Source of the DNA: Metamycoplasma auris 15026
Lineage (GTDB): Bacteria > Bacillota_I > Bacilli_A > Mycoplasmatales > Metamycoplasmataceae
Reading direction: 5' to 3'
Length of the DNA: 64,000 nt
NCBI RefSeq assembly: GCF_000367765.1
Contig: NZ_AORI01000011.1
Location: 1-64,000 of the forward strand
Below are positions 42,435 to 52,553 of this stretch, one piece after another (the stretch's first letter is position 1; each line of letters begins with the position of its first letter). The notes beneath the pieces are model-generated. The model saw only the letters and a list, made by a program, of their open reading frames with translations. It searched no databases and was not told the DNA's origin. The translations under genes and the position numbers were made by a program.

Positions 42435-42763
42435 TAACTTTTTTATTTTAAAAAAGCTTAAGAAAAAGTCTTTAATTAAAGAATCAATAAATTAGTCTTT
42501 TTTATGACAAATTCCTATCTTTCTATCCAATTCATTGGATAATAGTGTCCAATAGTTCCAATAATGCTAAAAAAGCAATAAAAGAGAGTATTATGGTAAA
42601 TGTAACGATACTAAATATTGTAATTAAATTTGAAATTATCAATTTAATTGATTTATCTAAGAAATTGTTACGAGTTTGGAATAAAAAATAAAAAACATTA
42701 AAGAAATAATGCAACATTTTGAAACTAAACCAAATTTATAAACTAAGGAAAATAAAAAAACGT
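42435..42763. other. Intergenic region before the M28 lipoprotein gene
   Basis: About 330 bases. It holds a short palindrome ATCCAAttcaTTGGAT (about 42525-42540) and a minus-strand frame (42526-42717, 63 codons with one TGA) coding a hydrophobic peptide. That frame has no ribosome binding site and I do not call it. The promoter for the lipoprotein should lie here. Confidence 0.4.
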
Positions 42764-44533
42764 ATGAAAAAGGCAAATAAGATTCTTTTAAGCATAACAT
42801 CATTAGCTTCTATAAGTATAATGCCACTAATTGCAGCAAAATGTGATAATAGCAACAAGGATTCAAATAATAATAGCTCAAATAAAGATAAAAACGACTT
42901 CAAAGTAGAAAAAATTGATGAAAAAATAAAAAATATGGAAGCATATAAAATATTTCAAGACTTTATATACTCCACAAGAGGTCGGATTGCAGGTAATGTT
43001 TTTAACTTTGATAAAAGTATTTTAGATATAAGTGACTCAGGAATTAAAAAAGGCTTTAAATTAAATAGCACCCAAAAGCTAACAAGCAAACTTTTTGAAA
43101 ATAAGATATTACACCCATATGATGAAAAAAATCCAATAATTGATCTAGCAAAAGATAGCAGTTTCAACTTCGGAAATTACAGAGCATACCAGCTTTTAAT
43201 TAGCAAAATTAAACAAATGGGATATAAAAATAATAATCCAAATGAAATTGAATATCCAACACAAAATGAAGTAAAAGAAGTTGAAAAAGAAGTAGATGGT
43301 AAAAAAATCAAAATGGGAGAAGCTACTGCTAAAAATGGTACTGAGTTTGTAACAGATAGCAGTGATACAAAAAAACACATTCCTGTAACAGTATTTAAAA
43401 ACGAAAATAAAGTTGTAAAAGATATTGAAGCTAAACTAAAAGAAGATGGATTTGTTACTCATGGTTTTTTATTTACAAGAACACCATGAGATAATAGAGT
43501 TGCGCCTGAATTTAACAACGTAGGAAACAATGTTATTGTAACAATTAATCCTACTGGGCAAAATAAAGAAAATATAAAAGACTTTTTCATTGTTTCGCAT
43601 TATGATTCTATGAATAATGTTGGACCAAAAGCAGTTTCATGAGGAGCATCTGATAATGCTACTTCAGTCTCAGTTAACTTAAGAATTCTAAAACATTTTT
43701 CCGATCCAAAAAATCGAGAAAAATTAGGTGTGAGATTGCACATTGTCTTTGCTGACGCTGAAGAACTTGGTTTCTTTGGTTCTGAAGCATTTGTACACCA
43801 ATTTTTATCTGAAAGAGATGGTAAGAAAACTGAGCTACAAAAAAATGCTTTAGGAATGATTAACATGGACACAGTAGCTGGAGGGGATGTTTTACATGTA
43901 CACAGCCCTGATTCAAGAGCTACACAAAAAGTTAAAGATGCAAATGTTTCACAACATTTACGTGACCAAATTCATACAATTTCAAGACAAAGAAGTTTAA
44001 AACTAAATGATATAACTCAAGAGTTAAATATTCATCCAATGTATGAAGCAGGTGGCTTTAAACCTGGAGAAACTGGTGATTTTTCAGACCATGCTCCTTA
44101 TTATTTAAAAGCTAAAATGCCAATTGCTAACATTGAAGCAACCAATTATTCAATTTATGCACCAAGTACTGGTGAATATGATGGATATTCAATGACAACT
44201 AATCCAAATGCTTGACTAAGAAAAACAGGCAAAAAAGATAAAGATGGCAATGAAATGTATGAACCAACTCCATTAGTTGAAACAATCATTGGCGATGGAA
44301 CACTAAAAACTTACAAATTTGATGAAAGCAAATATAAAAAAGCTGATTTTGCAGTTACTGGAAATATTTGACACAGTGACTTAGATACACCTCAATGATT
44401 TGATGAATATTTCGGAGCTAAGTTCTATCATCAACTAGATACAACATATGAAACAGTTATTTCATATTTAGCATCTAATTGACAATTTAAAAAAGAAGAA
44501 AATGGCAAACAAACACTTGTATATTTTGAATAG
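42764..44533 (+). CDS. Surface lipoprotein with M28-family metallopeptidase domain
   Basis: A 589-residue lipoprotein (lipobox IAAKC, Cys27). From about residue 270 it has an M28 aminopeptidase fold with the two-zinc ligands: SHYDSM, WGASDNATSV, ADAEELGFFGSEA (catalytic Glu and metal Glu), NMDTVAGGD and SDHAPY. The N-terminal 240 residues are a lipoprotein-specific lobe. Several TGA-Trp codons. AAGGAAAAT precedes the ATG at 42764; an ATG 45 bases upstream would put extra residues before the signal peptide. It probably clips host peptides or surface proteins at the cell surface. Confidence 0.88.
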
Positions 44534-44550
44534 TTAATTAAACTTTTTAA

Positions 44551-44583
44551 AAACTCTAAGATAAAGGAATCTTGGAGTTTTTG
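44551..44583 (+). terminator. M28 lipoprotein terminator
   Basis: AAACTCTAAGAT pairs with ATCTTGGAGTTT (G-U pair) around AAAGGA and ends in T5. Confidence 0.75.
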
Positions 44584-44713
44584 TTATTTATTTTTAGCCT
44601 TATTTAAAAGCTGTTACATTCTAAAATCTGTATTAAAATTAGTAATAAATAAAAGATATTAGAAGCATTGATTTTTGAATATTTATATTTAGGTTAGGAT
44701 AAAAAAAGATTAT

Positions 44714-46105
44714 ATGGAAAAAATAAAATTCATTATTTTAAATCATCACACAATTGAATTAGCTGAAGATGCAAAGAAAGGTGACATCATTGATTTATCA
44801 AATGCACAATCAGTTGATTTAACAATTATATTAGATCAAATAAATAAAACTAAAGATGAAGTTTATGCTAAAAAAATTAAGGAAAACAATCAAATATTAG
44901 AAGCGAAGTTCAACTCAGATCTTGAATCTAAATTAAAGGATCAGTCCTTGAAATTCGAACAAGAAAAAAAAGAAAAAGACATTGAAATTGAAAACTTAAA
45001 AGTCCAAATTAATGAAATTAATAAGACAATTGAAGAAAAACTTAAAGCAAAAGAAATTGAAATTAATCTAAAAAATGAAAATTATATAAAGAATTTAAAA
45101 GACCAAATTCTAAGTTTTAATGAAGAACTAAAAAAACAAGAAGATGATCTACAGCAAAAACATGAAACTGAAATTGCCAAATTAACCTTATCTTTTAGTG
45201 AAGAAAAAACTGATTTAAAAGACCAATTGAAAGATGCAATTAATAAGCTTGAAACAATAAACCTTAAACATAAAAATGAATTAATAACTAATAGTCAAGA
45301 AAAAGATTCCCAAATTAAATCCTTAACCCATGAAAATGAACAACTAAAAAGAGAAAAACTATCAAAGAATATAAAAATCATTGGTGAAGAGTTAGAAAAT
45401 TATTGTTTAAATGAATTTAATAATGTTTCAACTTATGCTTTTAAAACTTCAACATTTGAAAAAGATAACATTGCAATTAGAAATGATAATGACCTAAAAG
45501 CAACAAAAGGGGACTTTATTTTTAAAGTCTATGCTGAAGAAGAAAAAGAAAATTTGCTTCTAAGTGCTATGTGTGAAATGAAAAGTGAACTTCTAAATTC
45601 AGAAAACAAAAAGAAAAACAACGATCATTATAAAAAACTAAATGATGATAGAGAAAAAAAGAATTTAGATTATGCGCTATTAGTAAGTGAATTGGAATAT
45701 CAAAATACAGATTGGTTAATTTATAGAGTTCAAGAATATAAGAATATGTTTGTAATTAGACCTCCATACTTTACAATAATGCTTGGTGTTTTAGAAACTA
45801 TTGCCCTAAAATATAAAGATCTAAAATTAAATAAAATAAATCAAGAACTAAGTCTAAAAGAAAAAACTCAAATTTTAAATGAGTTTGAAGAATTTAAAAA
45901 TAATTTGCTAAACAATGCCCTAAAAAATATTGACAATCATGTTAAAAACATAAGAAATTCAGCTGAAAAAATCCAAACTGAAGCTTCTAAAATTCTAGAA
46001 AGTACAAGAGTAATTGTTGAAAGTCACCTAAAAACAGTTGAAAACAAAATTAATGATTTTAAAATTGAATCACTAGCTAAAAAAGTTGAAAAAATTAAGG
46101 AATAA
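44714..46105 (+). CDS. DUF2130-family coiled-coil protein, possible nuclease
   Basis: A 463-residue protein without TGA codons. Residues about 40-220 are a long Lys/Glu coiled coil. Residues about 223-370 match the DUF2130 pattern: GEELENYCLNEFN, FEKDN, a TKGDFIFKV strand, MCEMKSE, a KKNNDHYKKLNDDREKKNLDYALLVS helix and MFVIRPPYF. The GDFIF plus E-M-K pair looks like a PD-(D/E)XK nuclease core, which is inference. A second helical stretch ends the protein. No signal peptide, so cytosolic. Function in this family is unknown. Confidence 0.85.
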   Translation: MEKIKFIILNHHTIELAEDAKKGDIIDLSNAQSVDLTIILDQINKTKDEVYAKKIKENNQILEAKFNSDLESKLKDQSLKFEQEKKEKDIEIENLKVQINEINKTIEEKLKAKEIEINLKNENYIKNLKDQILSFNEELKKQEDDLQQKHETEIAKLTLSFSEEKTDLKDQLKDAINKLETINLKHKNELITNSQEKDSQIKSLTHENEQLKREKLSKNIKIIGEELENYCLNEFNNVSTYAFKTSTFEKDNIAIRNDNDLKATKGDFIFKVYAEEEKENLLLSAMCEMKSELLNSENKKKNNDHYKKLNDDREKKNLDYALLVSELEYQNTDWLIYRVQEYKNMFVIRPPYFTIMLGVLETIALKYKDLKLNKINQELSLKEKTQILNEFEEFKNNLLNNALKNIDNHVKNIRNSAEKIQTEASKILESTRVIVESHLKTVENKINDFKIESLAKKVEKIKE

Positions 46106-46123
46106 TTACTAATTTTTAGCTGT

Positions 46124-46150
46124 AAATGGCCACTTTTTGGCAATTTTTTG
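46124..46150 (+). terminator. Probable terminator after the DUF2130 gene
   Basis: AAATGGCC pairs with GGCAATTT with one mismatch, followed by T6, about 20 bases past the stop. Confidence 0.45.
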
Positions 46151-46169
46151 ATTTATTTTGCGCAATTTC

Positions 46170-46198
46170 TTGGGATTTGCAAAAAAAAAGTGTATTAT
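46170..46198 (+). promoter_or_regulatory. Lipoprotein promoter with an A9 spacer
   Basis: TTGGGA (46170-46175) and TATTAT (46193-46198) are 17 bases apart, and nine A (46181-46189) lie in the spacer. The A-run plus GTGTATTAT is repeated at 8958-8973 at the same distance from another lipoprotein start. A-run length changes would alter promoter spacing. Confidence 0.5.
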
Positions 46199-46255
46199 AT
46201 TTCCATCTCCGTTTTCAAAGCAAAATCAAATTATTATTAAGGAATATAAACACTT

Positions 46256-47281
46256 ATGAAAAAGCTAAATAAAATTCTTATTTCTTTAGGTTCAATTGTC
46301 TCAATATCAGCCCTTCCTTTAGTTGCAGCTTCATGTAAAAAAACAAAAAAACAAGAAGATACAAATAACAGCTCTTCTAATTCTTCTTCAAATACTGAAA
46401 ATTCAAATGAAACTATGAATAATGGTGATTCAGGTTCTCATAATATTCAAGGTGATGATTCAAATGCTACTACACCAAATGGTGGTACATACAAAGTTGA
46501 AGTTGATAGCGCAGAAGAAAAAAGAAAACTTGAAGAAGAAAAAGCTAGAGATTTAAAAGATATTGAAGTAGTTAAAGGAATAATTGAGGAGCATAAGGAT
46601 GCTTTTGGTTCATTCCATAACCAAAGTGAATTTTTAGACCAAATAAACCTATATGCCAATGAAAAGGGTATTAAAGACCTGAAACTTGAAGATGATATGG
46701 ATAAAACAAAAAATCTTGAAGTTGACACTGAGGGTGGAAAAAATAATAAGATAAAACTACAATTAAGATCTAAAAAATTTGATGTTACTCTGGGGAAGGT
46801 ATTAAAAGATAGAGTTATTACAAAATATTACATTTTTGGAAATGATAAAAATATCTTAACTAATGATGGTAATACTTGAAGTGCACAAAACAAAAAAAGT
46901 AATGAAAAAATTGTTATAACTCAATTAGGATATTTTTATAATGAACAACAAGGCAATAATAAATATATAACTCTTACACCGCTTCCTAACTACACAATAA
47001 AAGTTCCAACTTATCTACCAAGCAAAATAAAATCATTCTATTTATCATTTTATAATTTAAAATCAAGCAGTATCGAAAACCTAGACCAATGAATTACTAA
47101 AAATATAGTAATGGGTGAACAAGCTTTTCTTAATGCTGTTAACTTTGACCAAGACTTAAGCAAGTGAGATATGTCAAATCTTAAAAATTCAAAACAATTT
47201 TTTAAAGATGCTAAAAAATTAACTTATTTGGAAAAAATTGCAGAAGCTTGAAAAATATCTAAAGATAAACTTACTAAATAG
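46256..47281 (+). CDS. Surface lipoprotein with DUF285 (BspA-like) C terminus
   Basis: A 341-residue lipoprotein (lipobox VAASC, Cys27) with a long Ser/Asn/Glu/Asp linker (30-85), a charged helical part, a KIKLQLRSKKFDVTLGK strand region and a short DUF285-like C terminus. It reads SIENLDQW, then AFLNAVNFDQDLSKWDMSNL and QFFKDAKKL, about one and a half repeat units. Trp is TGA at three or more sites. AAGGAATA precedes the ATG. The same DUF285 module occurs in the TM-anchored protein at 30579. The linker can vary in length between strains in such proteins. Confidence 0.83.
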
Positions 47282-47294
47282 GTTTAAATAACAT

Positions 47295-47332
47295 AAAAAG
47301 TCCAAGCACAAAAGAAGCTTGAACTTTTTTTA
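47295..47332 (+). terminator. Lipoprotein gene terminator
   Basis: AAAAAGTCCAAGC pairs with GCTTGAACTTTTT (one mismatch) and ends in a T-run, 14 bases after the stop. Confidence 0.75.
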
Positions 47333-47528
47333 TATGAGTTAATGCTTCAAATACTTCTCAGTTAAAAAATAGTTTTTTTATATTAAACAACAAGACTTCA
47401 GGATACTTTAAAAAAGTTATAAAATTTAGGTAAATAAAGGCAATTTTCATTGATTTGAATTTAAAATACAGCTTTGCTAATTTAATCTAATTTATACATG
47501 AAAACAATGACTGAAGGGAACTTAAATT

Positions 47529-48218
47529 ATGGAAAAATATTTTGAAAACGTAAAAGATTGATTTTATTTAATAAACACTTATTCATCTAATAATATAGAT
47601 GAAAAGGAGATACAAAAAACTTTTGAATCTAACACAAAAAGTTTTGAAAAATTTGAAGATAAGAATCTTTACTATAGCCTTATATCAGGAATTGTTTTTA
47701 TGATTCATGAAATTGAATTTAACTTGGATGGAGCATGTAATTCAAAAATATGCGATAAGATTCTATCAACAACAAATTTAGATGAGTTGACAAAAGTTTT
47801 TGGCTTTGCAAGCAATTTACGAAGAATTAGTCATTTTGATTTTGATTATTTATCAATAAAAGACACTGTTGTAGCAGAGTATGCTAAACATAATGTCTTA
47901 TATACTTATGGAGAACCTAATATTGAAATAAACACAAGCTACAAATGAACACCAAATGAAAAGAATATCACTTATTTATATTCATCCAATGAACTAAAGG
48001 AAATTAAGAAAACAATAGACCAAAAAGAAATAGAAAAATTCAGAAAGATTGATAAGAATACTGAATTACAATTTATTAATATTGATGGTGAACAATTAAT
48101 AAATTGACTAGAAAAAATTTCAATCAATGAAATAATGAATTGGTATCAAAACTATTCAATTAATGACTTTTTAGAAGAATGAGGACTTGAAGATATAAAA
48201 GAAATAGAAAACTTCTAG
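47529..48218 (+). CDS. Protein of unknown function, 229 aa
   Basis: An acidic cytosolic protein without signal or TM helices. Four TGA-Trp codons. A small GIVFMIHEIEF and LRRISHFDFDYLS region suggests an alpha/beta fold, and the C terminus (EEWGLEDIKEIENF) is Glu/Asp-rich. Upstream lies only A/T-rich DNA with no good ribosome binding site; the ATG is the first in the frame. It sits between two hairpins and is probably transcribed alone. No family recognised. Confidence 0.7.
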
Positions 48219-48232
48219 TAGTCAAAAAAATT

Positions 48233-48262
48233 AGCCACAGTATAATACTGTGGTTTTATTAT
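48233..48262. terminator. Bidirectional terminator before adh
   Basis: CCACAGTA and TACTGTGG pair around a 3-base loop, followed by TTTTATTATTTTA on the plus strand. It can serve the unknown gene and, about 70 bases after its stop, the alcohol dehydrogenase gene. Confidence 0.7.
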
Positions 48263-48323
48263 TTTAGACATGCTTTCTTAGAATTTTAATCTTATTAATC
48301 TAACTCAAAATTTTTAAAATTGC

Positions 48324-49376
48324 TTATTTAGTTGCATCAATGAAGATTTTCATTGCTTTGTTGTCAGCTGCATTGATGAATGTTTCATAAGCTTTCATCA
48401 TATCTGATAGATTGAATTTATGAGTAATCAATTGGGATACTGGCAATTTACCTGTAGATACTGCATTAATTAGCATTGGAAGTGTATTTGTATTTACTAA
48501 TCCAGTTGTAATTGTGATATTTTTAATTCAAAGATTTTGTACATTGAAATCAACTGGTTTACCGTGTACTCCAACAATTGAAACATGGCCACCAGGTTTC
48601 ACAATTTTTTGGCATATATCCCAAGTTTGTGGAATTCCTACTGCTTCAATTGCTACATCAACACCGTCGCTGCCAACAATTTCTTTTAGATTATCAAATA
48701 ATTTTTCATCTGGAGTTAATGTATGTGTTGCGCCTAGTTTCTTAGCCATTTCCAAACGGTTTTTATCTAAGTCAATAACAATTAGTTGCGCAGGAGAATA
48801 TAATTGTGCTGTTAATAAAGCTCCCATACCAACAGGGCCAGCGCCAATGATAGCCACACTTTTTCCAGGCCCTACATTGCCATATTGCACACCAATTTCA
48901 TGTCCAGTAGGCAATGCATCTGATAACATAACTGCTACTTCATCATTTATTGATTGAGGATATTTGTATAAACTATTATCTGCAAATGGAACTCTTACAT
49001 ATTCAGCTTGTGTTCCATTAATCATATATCCAAGTTTTCATCCACCTTCTTGTTCACGACAATGTGAGTATAACTGTCTTCTGCAATTATCACATTTGCC
49101 ACAAGGAGTAATGCAGCCAATTAAGACTTTATCGCCAACTTTGACATTGGATACACTACTTCCTACTTCTTCAAGAATCCCAATGCCTTCATGACCTAAA
49201 ATTCTACCGCTTGCTACTTCTGGATTTTTTCCTTTATAAATACCTAAATCAGTTCCACATATTGTTGTTCTTGTAACTTTGATGATTGCATCTGTAGGTT
49301 TTAAAATAACGGGTTTATCAACCATTTCAAGAGAAATATTATGTTCTCCGTGATAAACTAAAGCTTTCATTTTCAT
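48324..49376 (-). CDS. Zinc-dependent alcohol dehydrogenase
   Basis: A 350-residue medium-chain dehydrogenase/reductase. Catalytic zinc residues in ICGTDLG and GHEGIGI, a structural zinc set in CGKCDNCRRQLYSHC, and a Rossmann GAGPVGMG with IDLDKNRLEMAKKLG (Asp indicates NAD) are present. Three TGA-Trp codons occur. The preferred start is 49376; the second Met (49370) is equally possible. The enzyme would reduce acetaldehyde or another aldehyde, or work in the opposite direction, in fermentation. Monocistronic. Confidence 0.93.
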
Positions 49377-49669
49377 AATTTATAAATCTCTTTTGCTCTT
49401 TTTTACTTACATAAGAAATTATAAAGGATTACAAGCCTTATAGATATATAAGTATTGATTGATTATTTTAAGTTTGATTATTATCGTTAATGGATTAATA
49501 TATGTATTTTTCTTAGTGATTTAATTCCTAAAAAGTTTTAAAAGCATTGTATTGCTTTTTAGCAGTAGTTATTCCTAGATTAAAGAAAGAATAAAAAAAA
49601 CAAGAAAACTCATAGTTTCTTGTTAAATAGTTTGAAGAAGTTTTGTTTGTATTATTTATATAAAAAGAG
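49377..49669. other. Intergenic region between adh and the accessory membrane-protein operon
   Basis: About 290 bases. It holds the minus-strand terminator at 49593-49626 and the adh promoter region. A 76-codon minus-strand frame here (49528-49758) lies partly over the end of the membrane-protein gene in another frame and is not called. Confidence 0.5.
49593..49626 (-). terminator. Terminator of the accessory operon
   Basis: On the minus strand AACAAGAAACT pairs with AGTTTTCTTGTT (one bulge) around ATG and is followed by T8. It closes the operon whose last gene ends at 49670. Confidence 0.75.
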
Positions 49670-50434
49670 TTATCTATCAAATATATAGTTGCGATTTTGG
49701 TAAACATATGAGCATTCTTCAAGTGTATATGATTCCATATCAATAGCAACATCATCATAATTAAAGATTAAAAAATAATAAAATTCTTCACTTAATTTCT
49801 TATCATCGTATTTATAAAAGCGTTCTTTTCAATTATCATTTTTAATCTTATATTTTTGAGTTAAATAATAATCTCTTTTTCTTACAATTATATATAAATC
49901 TAAGTTGTCTGAAAATTTAAACTTATTTAGTAGGTCAATGTTTTCTTTTGCTTGAATATTTTCAAACAAAAGACCATCTAATTTACTATTATTGATTTTT
50001 CATTGATTAAATTCTTTTTTTACTTTATTCATCTTTTTTATAAAAAATAAACTAATAGAGAATACTGCAATTGAAAAACCTAAAGCAGCTCATCATAGAT
50101 AAATAAAATAGGTAACCTTAGCTTTTAAAATATCAATATGAAATCTTGTTACAAATGAAAGTGATATGAAAAATAAAGGTATTGAAATCACTATAAAAAC
50201 AATAAAAAGGGGGATTAATTTTTTAAATTTATTATTAAATGTATCAAAGAATGTGTCGTCTATTTTAATATTTTTAGATAAAAAGAAATTTGAAGATTTT
50301 TCTTTTATTCATATTCTTTTTATTTGATAATGATACATAAGAAGAAAAATATAAAAAGCAATTAATAAAAAGAGATTTAAAAAAGAAAATGTCGTTGCCA
50401 GTGGGTTAAAAAGTTTATTGTATGCTGAAATCAT
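49670..50434 (-). CDS. Three-TM membrane protein, paralogue A (candidate immunity)
   Basis: A 254-residue protein. TM helices at about residues 12-33, 71-94 and 107-130 are followed by a roughly 115-residue cytosolic part with NxWKER and a strand-helix region FYYFLIFNYDDVAIDMESYT. This last part aligns with the same place in the next two genes (YFLLFDYDSGIQINN), but the gene is much more diverged. Four or more TGA-Trp codons. Its start overlaps the previous gene by 20 bases, so translation is coupled. Function unknown; immunity is inferred from position only. Confidence 0.75.
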
Positions 50435-51179
50435 TGTCCAAAAACTCTCCTATAAAATATAAAAAATATTCTTTTGAGTAAGTAACATTATTGATTTGTA
50501 TTCCTGAATCATAATCAAATAACAAGAAATACAGTAATTTTGGAATATCTATTTTGTTATCTTTTATAAAATATTTATTTGTACTTTTAATCTTTTTTGT
50601 ATAAAAATGTTTCATTGATTTCTTAAAGATTGGAATTTTTAGTTCGAAGTCTTCATACAATATTATGTTTTGAAATTGCTCATAATTTAAGGGTTTTTCT
50701 ATTTGCTTATTTCATTGAGGAAGTTTGTCATTTTGTATTATTCAATCATCAATTATTTTTTTAGTTTTATTTATATTAAGAAGATCAAATGTAGTTTCTA
50801 TTATTGCTATAATTGCAAGAATTGGAAAACCAATTAATGCAAATAAGACAAGGTAATCAGTAATACTACTCGTTTTTAAATCTATAAAAAAATAAGATAT
50901 TCCTAGACCTAAATCTACTAGTAAGATAAATATAATATAAGTAATTAAAAATGCACAATAGTTTCTTTCTCTCCTTAAAAAAATAGAAAAATTGTTAAAA
51001 ATATCTTTTGGTAATTTTATTGAATTTGATAGTATTGACTCTTTAGATCTGATCTTAATATTAATATATTCTCAATCATCTTTTTTAAGTCATAAATTAG
51101 CACAAGAAAATAAAATAAGAAGAAATCCAAAATTAGGAAGGACGATACTTGCAAATAAAACTGATAATATATTTAACAT
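50415..51179 (-). CDS. Three-TM membrane protein, paralogue B (candidate immunity)
   Basis: A 254-residue protein of the same plan: TM at about 4-28, 78-103 and 111-137. The cytosolic domain contains IDDWIIQN, LPQWNKQIEKPL, NIILYEDF, FIKDNKIDIPKLLYF and FDYDSGIQINN. The second half is nearly identical at DNA level to paralogue C, a sign of recent duplication. Between TM1 and TM2 a conserved SNSIKLPKDIFNNF segment matches SQSIRLPKETFNNF in C. Four TGA-Trp codons. It lies 126 bases after paralogue C. Confidence 0.78.
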
Positions 51180-51305
51180 TTCGAAATAAGATCCTAGTCT
51201 TTTATTTGTTTATTTTATTACTTAATTTTGTTTTTGAGCAGATTTATTAAATTTAGAAAACTTAGTATGCAAAAAAAAGTTTATTTTTTAAGTTCAAATA
51301 AAAAT

Positions 51306-52076
51306 CTAATTGTTAATTGAATTATTATTTAAACATTCATCTATAAAGAATAAGAAGTATTCTTTTGAATAAGTAGCATTATTGATTTGTATTCCTGAAT
51401 CATAATCGAATAACAAGAAATATAGTAATTTTGGAATATCTATTTTGTTATCTTTTATAAAATGTTTTCTTGAATTTAAAATCTTATTTGTATAAAAATG
51501 TGCTTTAGAATCCTTAAAAACAGGAATTTTAATGACGAAATCTTCATACAATATTATGTTTTTAAACTTATCATAATCTAAGGGCTTTTCTATTTGTTTA
51601 TTTCATTGAGGAAGTTTCTCATTTTGTATTACTCATTCATCAATTATTTTTTTAGTTTTATTTATCTTAACAAGTTCTCTTATAGACCAAAATAGTGGAT
51701 AAGCAATTCCAAAAATAAATATAGGTATTGAAATTCAATAAAAACTTCATTTTATTGCTTTCTTATCATTTTTTCAAAAGATAAAATAAGGCTCTAAAAT
51801 CATAATTATATTCAATAGGAATAGAAATAAAATAAGAGCAATTAGAAGACTAAGGTAAATTTTTTCTTTTCTAAAAAATATATAAAAATTATTAAATGTC
51901 TCTTTTGGTAATCTTATTGATTGTGATAACATTGTTTTCTTAGATTTAATTTTAAGGTTATAGATATTACTTGTTTTCTTAGTATGAATGTAAGTAATAA
52001 AATGAATCAAAATAATACCAACTATAAGTATGGGTAAAAACACACTTAAAACTATAATAAAAGATGTATCTGACAT
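51306..52076 (-). CDS. Three-TM membrane protein, paralogue C (candidate immunity)
   Basis: A 256-residue protein with TM helices at about 5-29, 74-99 and 108-132, and a cytosolic C terminus with IDEWVIQN, LPQWNKQIEKPL, NIILYEDF and FDYDSGIQINN, as in paralogue B. Six TGA-Trp codons join the two visible frames. It starts 7 bases after the end of the toxin-like reading frame, so it belongs to the same transcript. No family is recognised beyond this set. Confidence 0.78.
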
Positions 52077-52083
52077 ATACTAA

Positions 52084-52553
52084 TTATCCTAAGTTATCCC
52101 ATTTTATTTTGTTAGGAAATGTTCTAAGATATTCACCTTTCTTTGAATCTCTAACTCTTACAAGTCCATTTGCACTTAATTCAAAGTCACTTAACTTCAA
52201 TAATTCTTCTAATGTTTTTATTTCACCTGTTTCTTGATTTTTGAAATGTGTATTAACTCCACCTACACCTCCTTCATCATAAGGTTTATCAAGAATAGTT
52301 TCATTTACCACAACTCATTTTACGTTTTTAAGATGTGATATTATGTCAGCAATTCAATAGCTTTATTTTGAATTTCAATATTTCTTTCTCGAAATTTATT
52401 TAATTCCTTTATGTCTTTTATAACTTCAAAAGTTGAGATTATAGGTTGAATATAACTAGAAATTTTAGATATAATTCTAGGATTTAAAGCGCGGTTAAAA
52501 TCAACAATATCATATTTTAATTTCGTAATTGAAAAGCATAAAGAAATTAATTT
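52084..52553 (-). pseudogene. Frameshifted C-terminal part of the toxin-like protein
   Basis: Two open segments follow the stop of the upstream gene, each in a different frame and with no start codon. Segment one (52341-52553) reads KLKYDIVDFNRALNP to NKAIELLT. Segment two (52084-52362) reads ADIISHLKNVKW, then YDEGGVGGVNTHFKN and LRTFPNKIKWDNLG. Inserting one A into the A5 run near 52551-52555 and one G near 52347 restores one continuous frame with the upstream gene (437 residues). The compact Gly-rich C terminus resembles the end of a secreted-toxin domain; family unassigned. Confidence 0.6.

Noticed and set aside
42526-42717. Minus-strand 63-codon hydrophobic frame between the CorC and M28 genes
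   Set aside because: No ribosome binding site, no neighbours on that strand, AT-rich spacer sequence. A real small membrane protein cannot be fully excluded without comparison.
49528-49758. Minus-strand 76-codon frame starting MMMLLLIW
   Set aside because: Overlaps the end of paralogue A in another frame and crosses the operon terminator.
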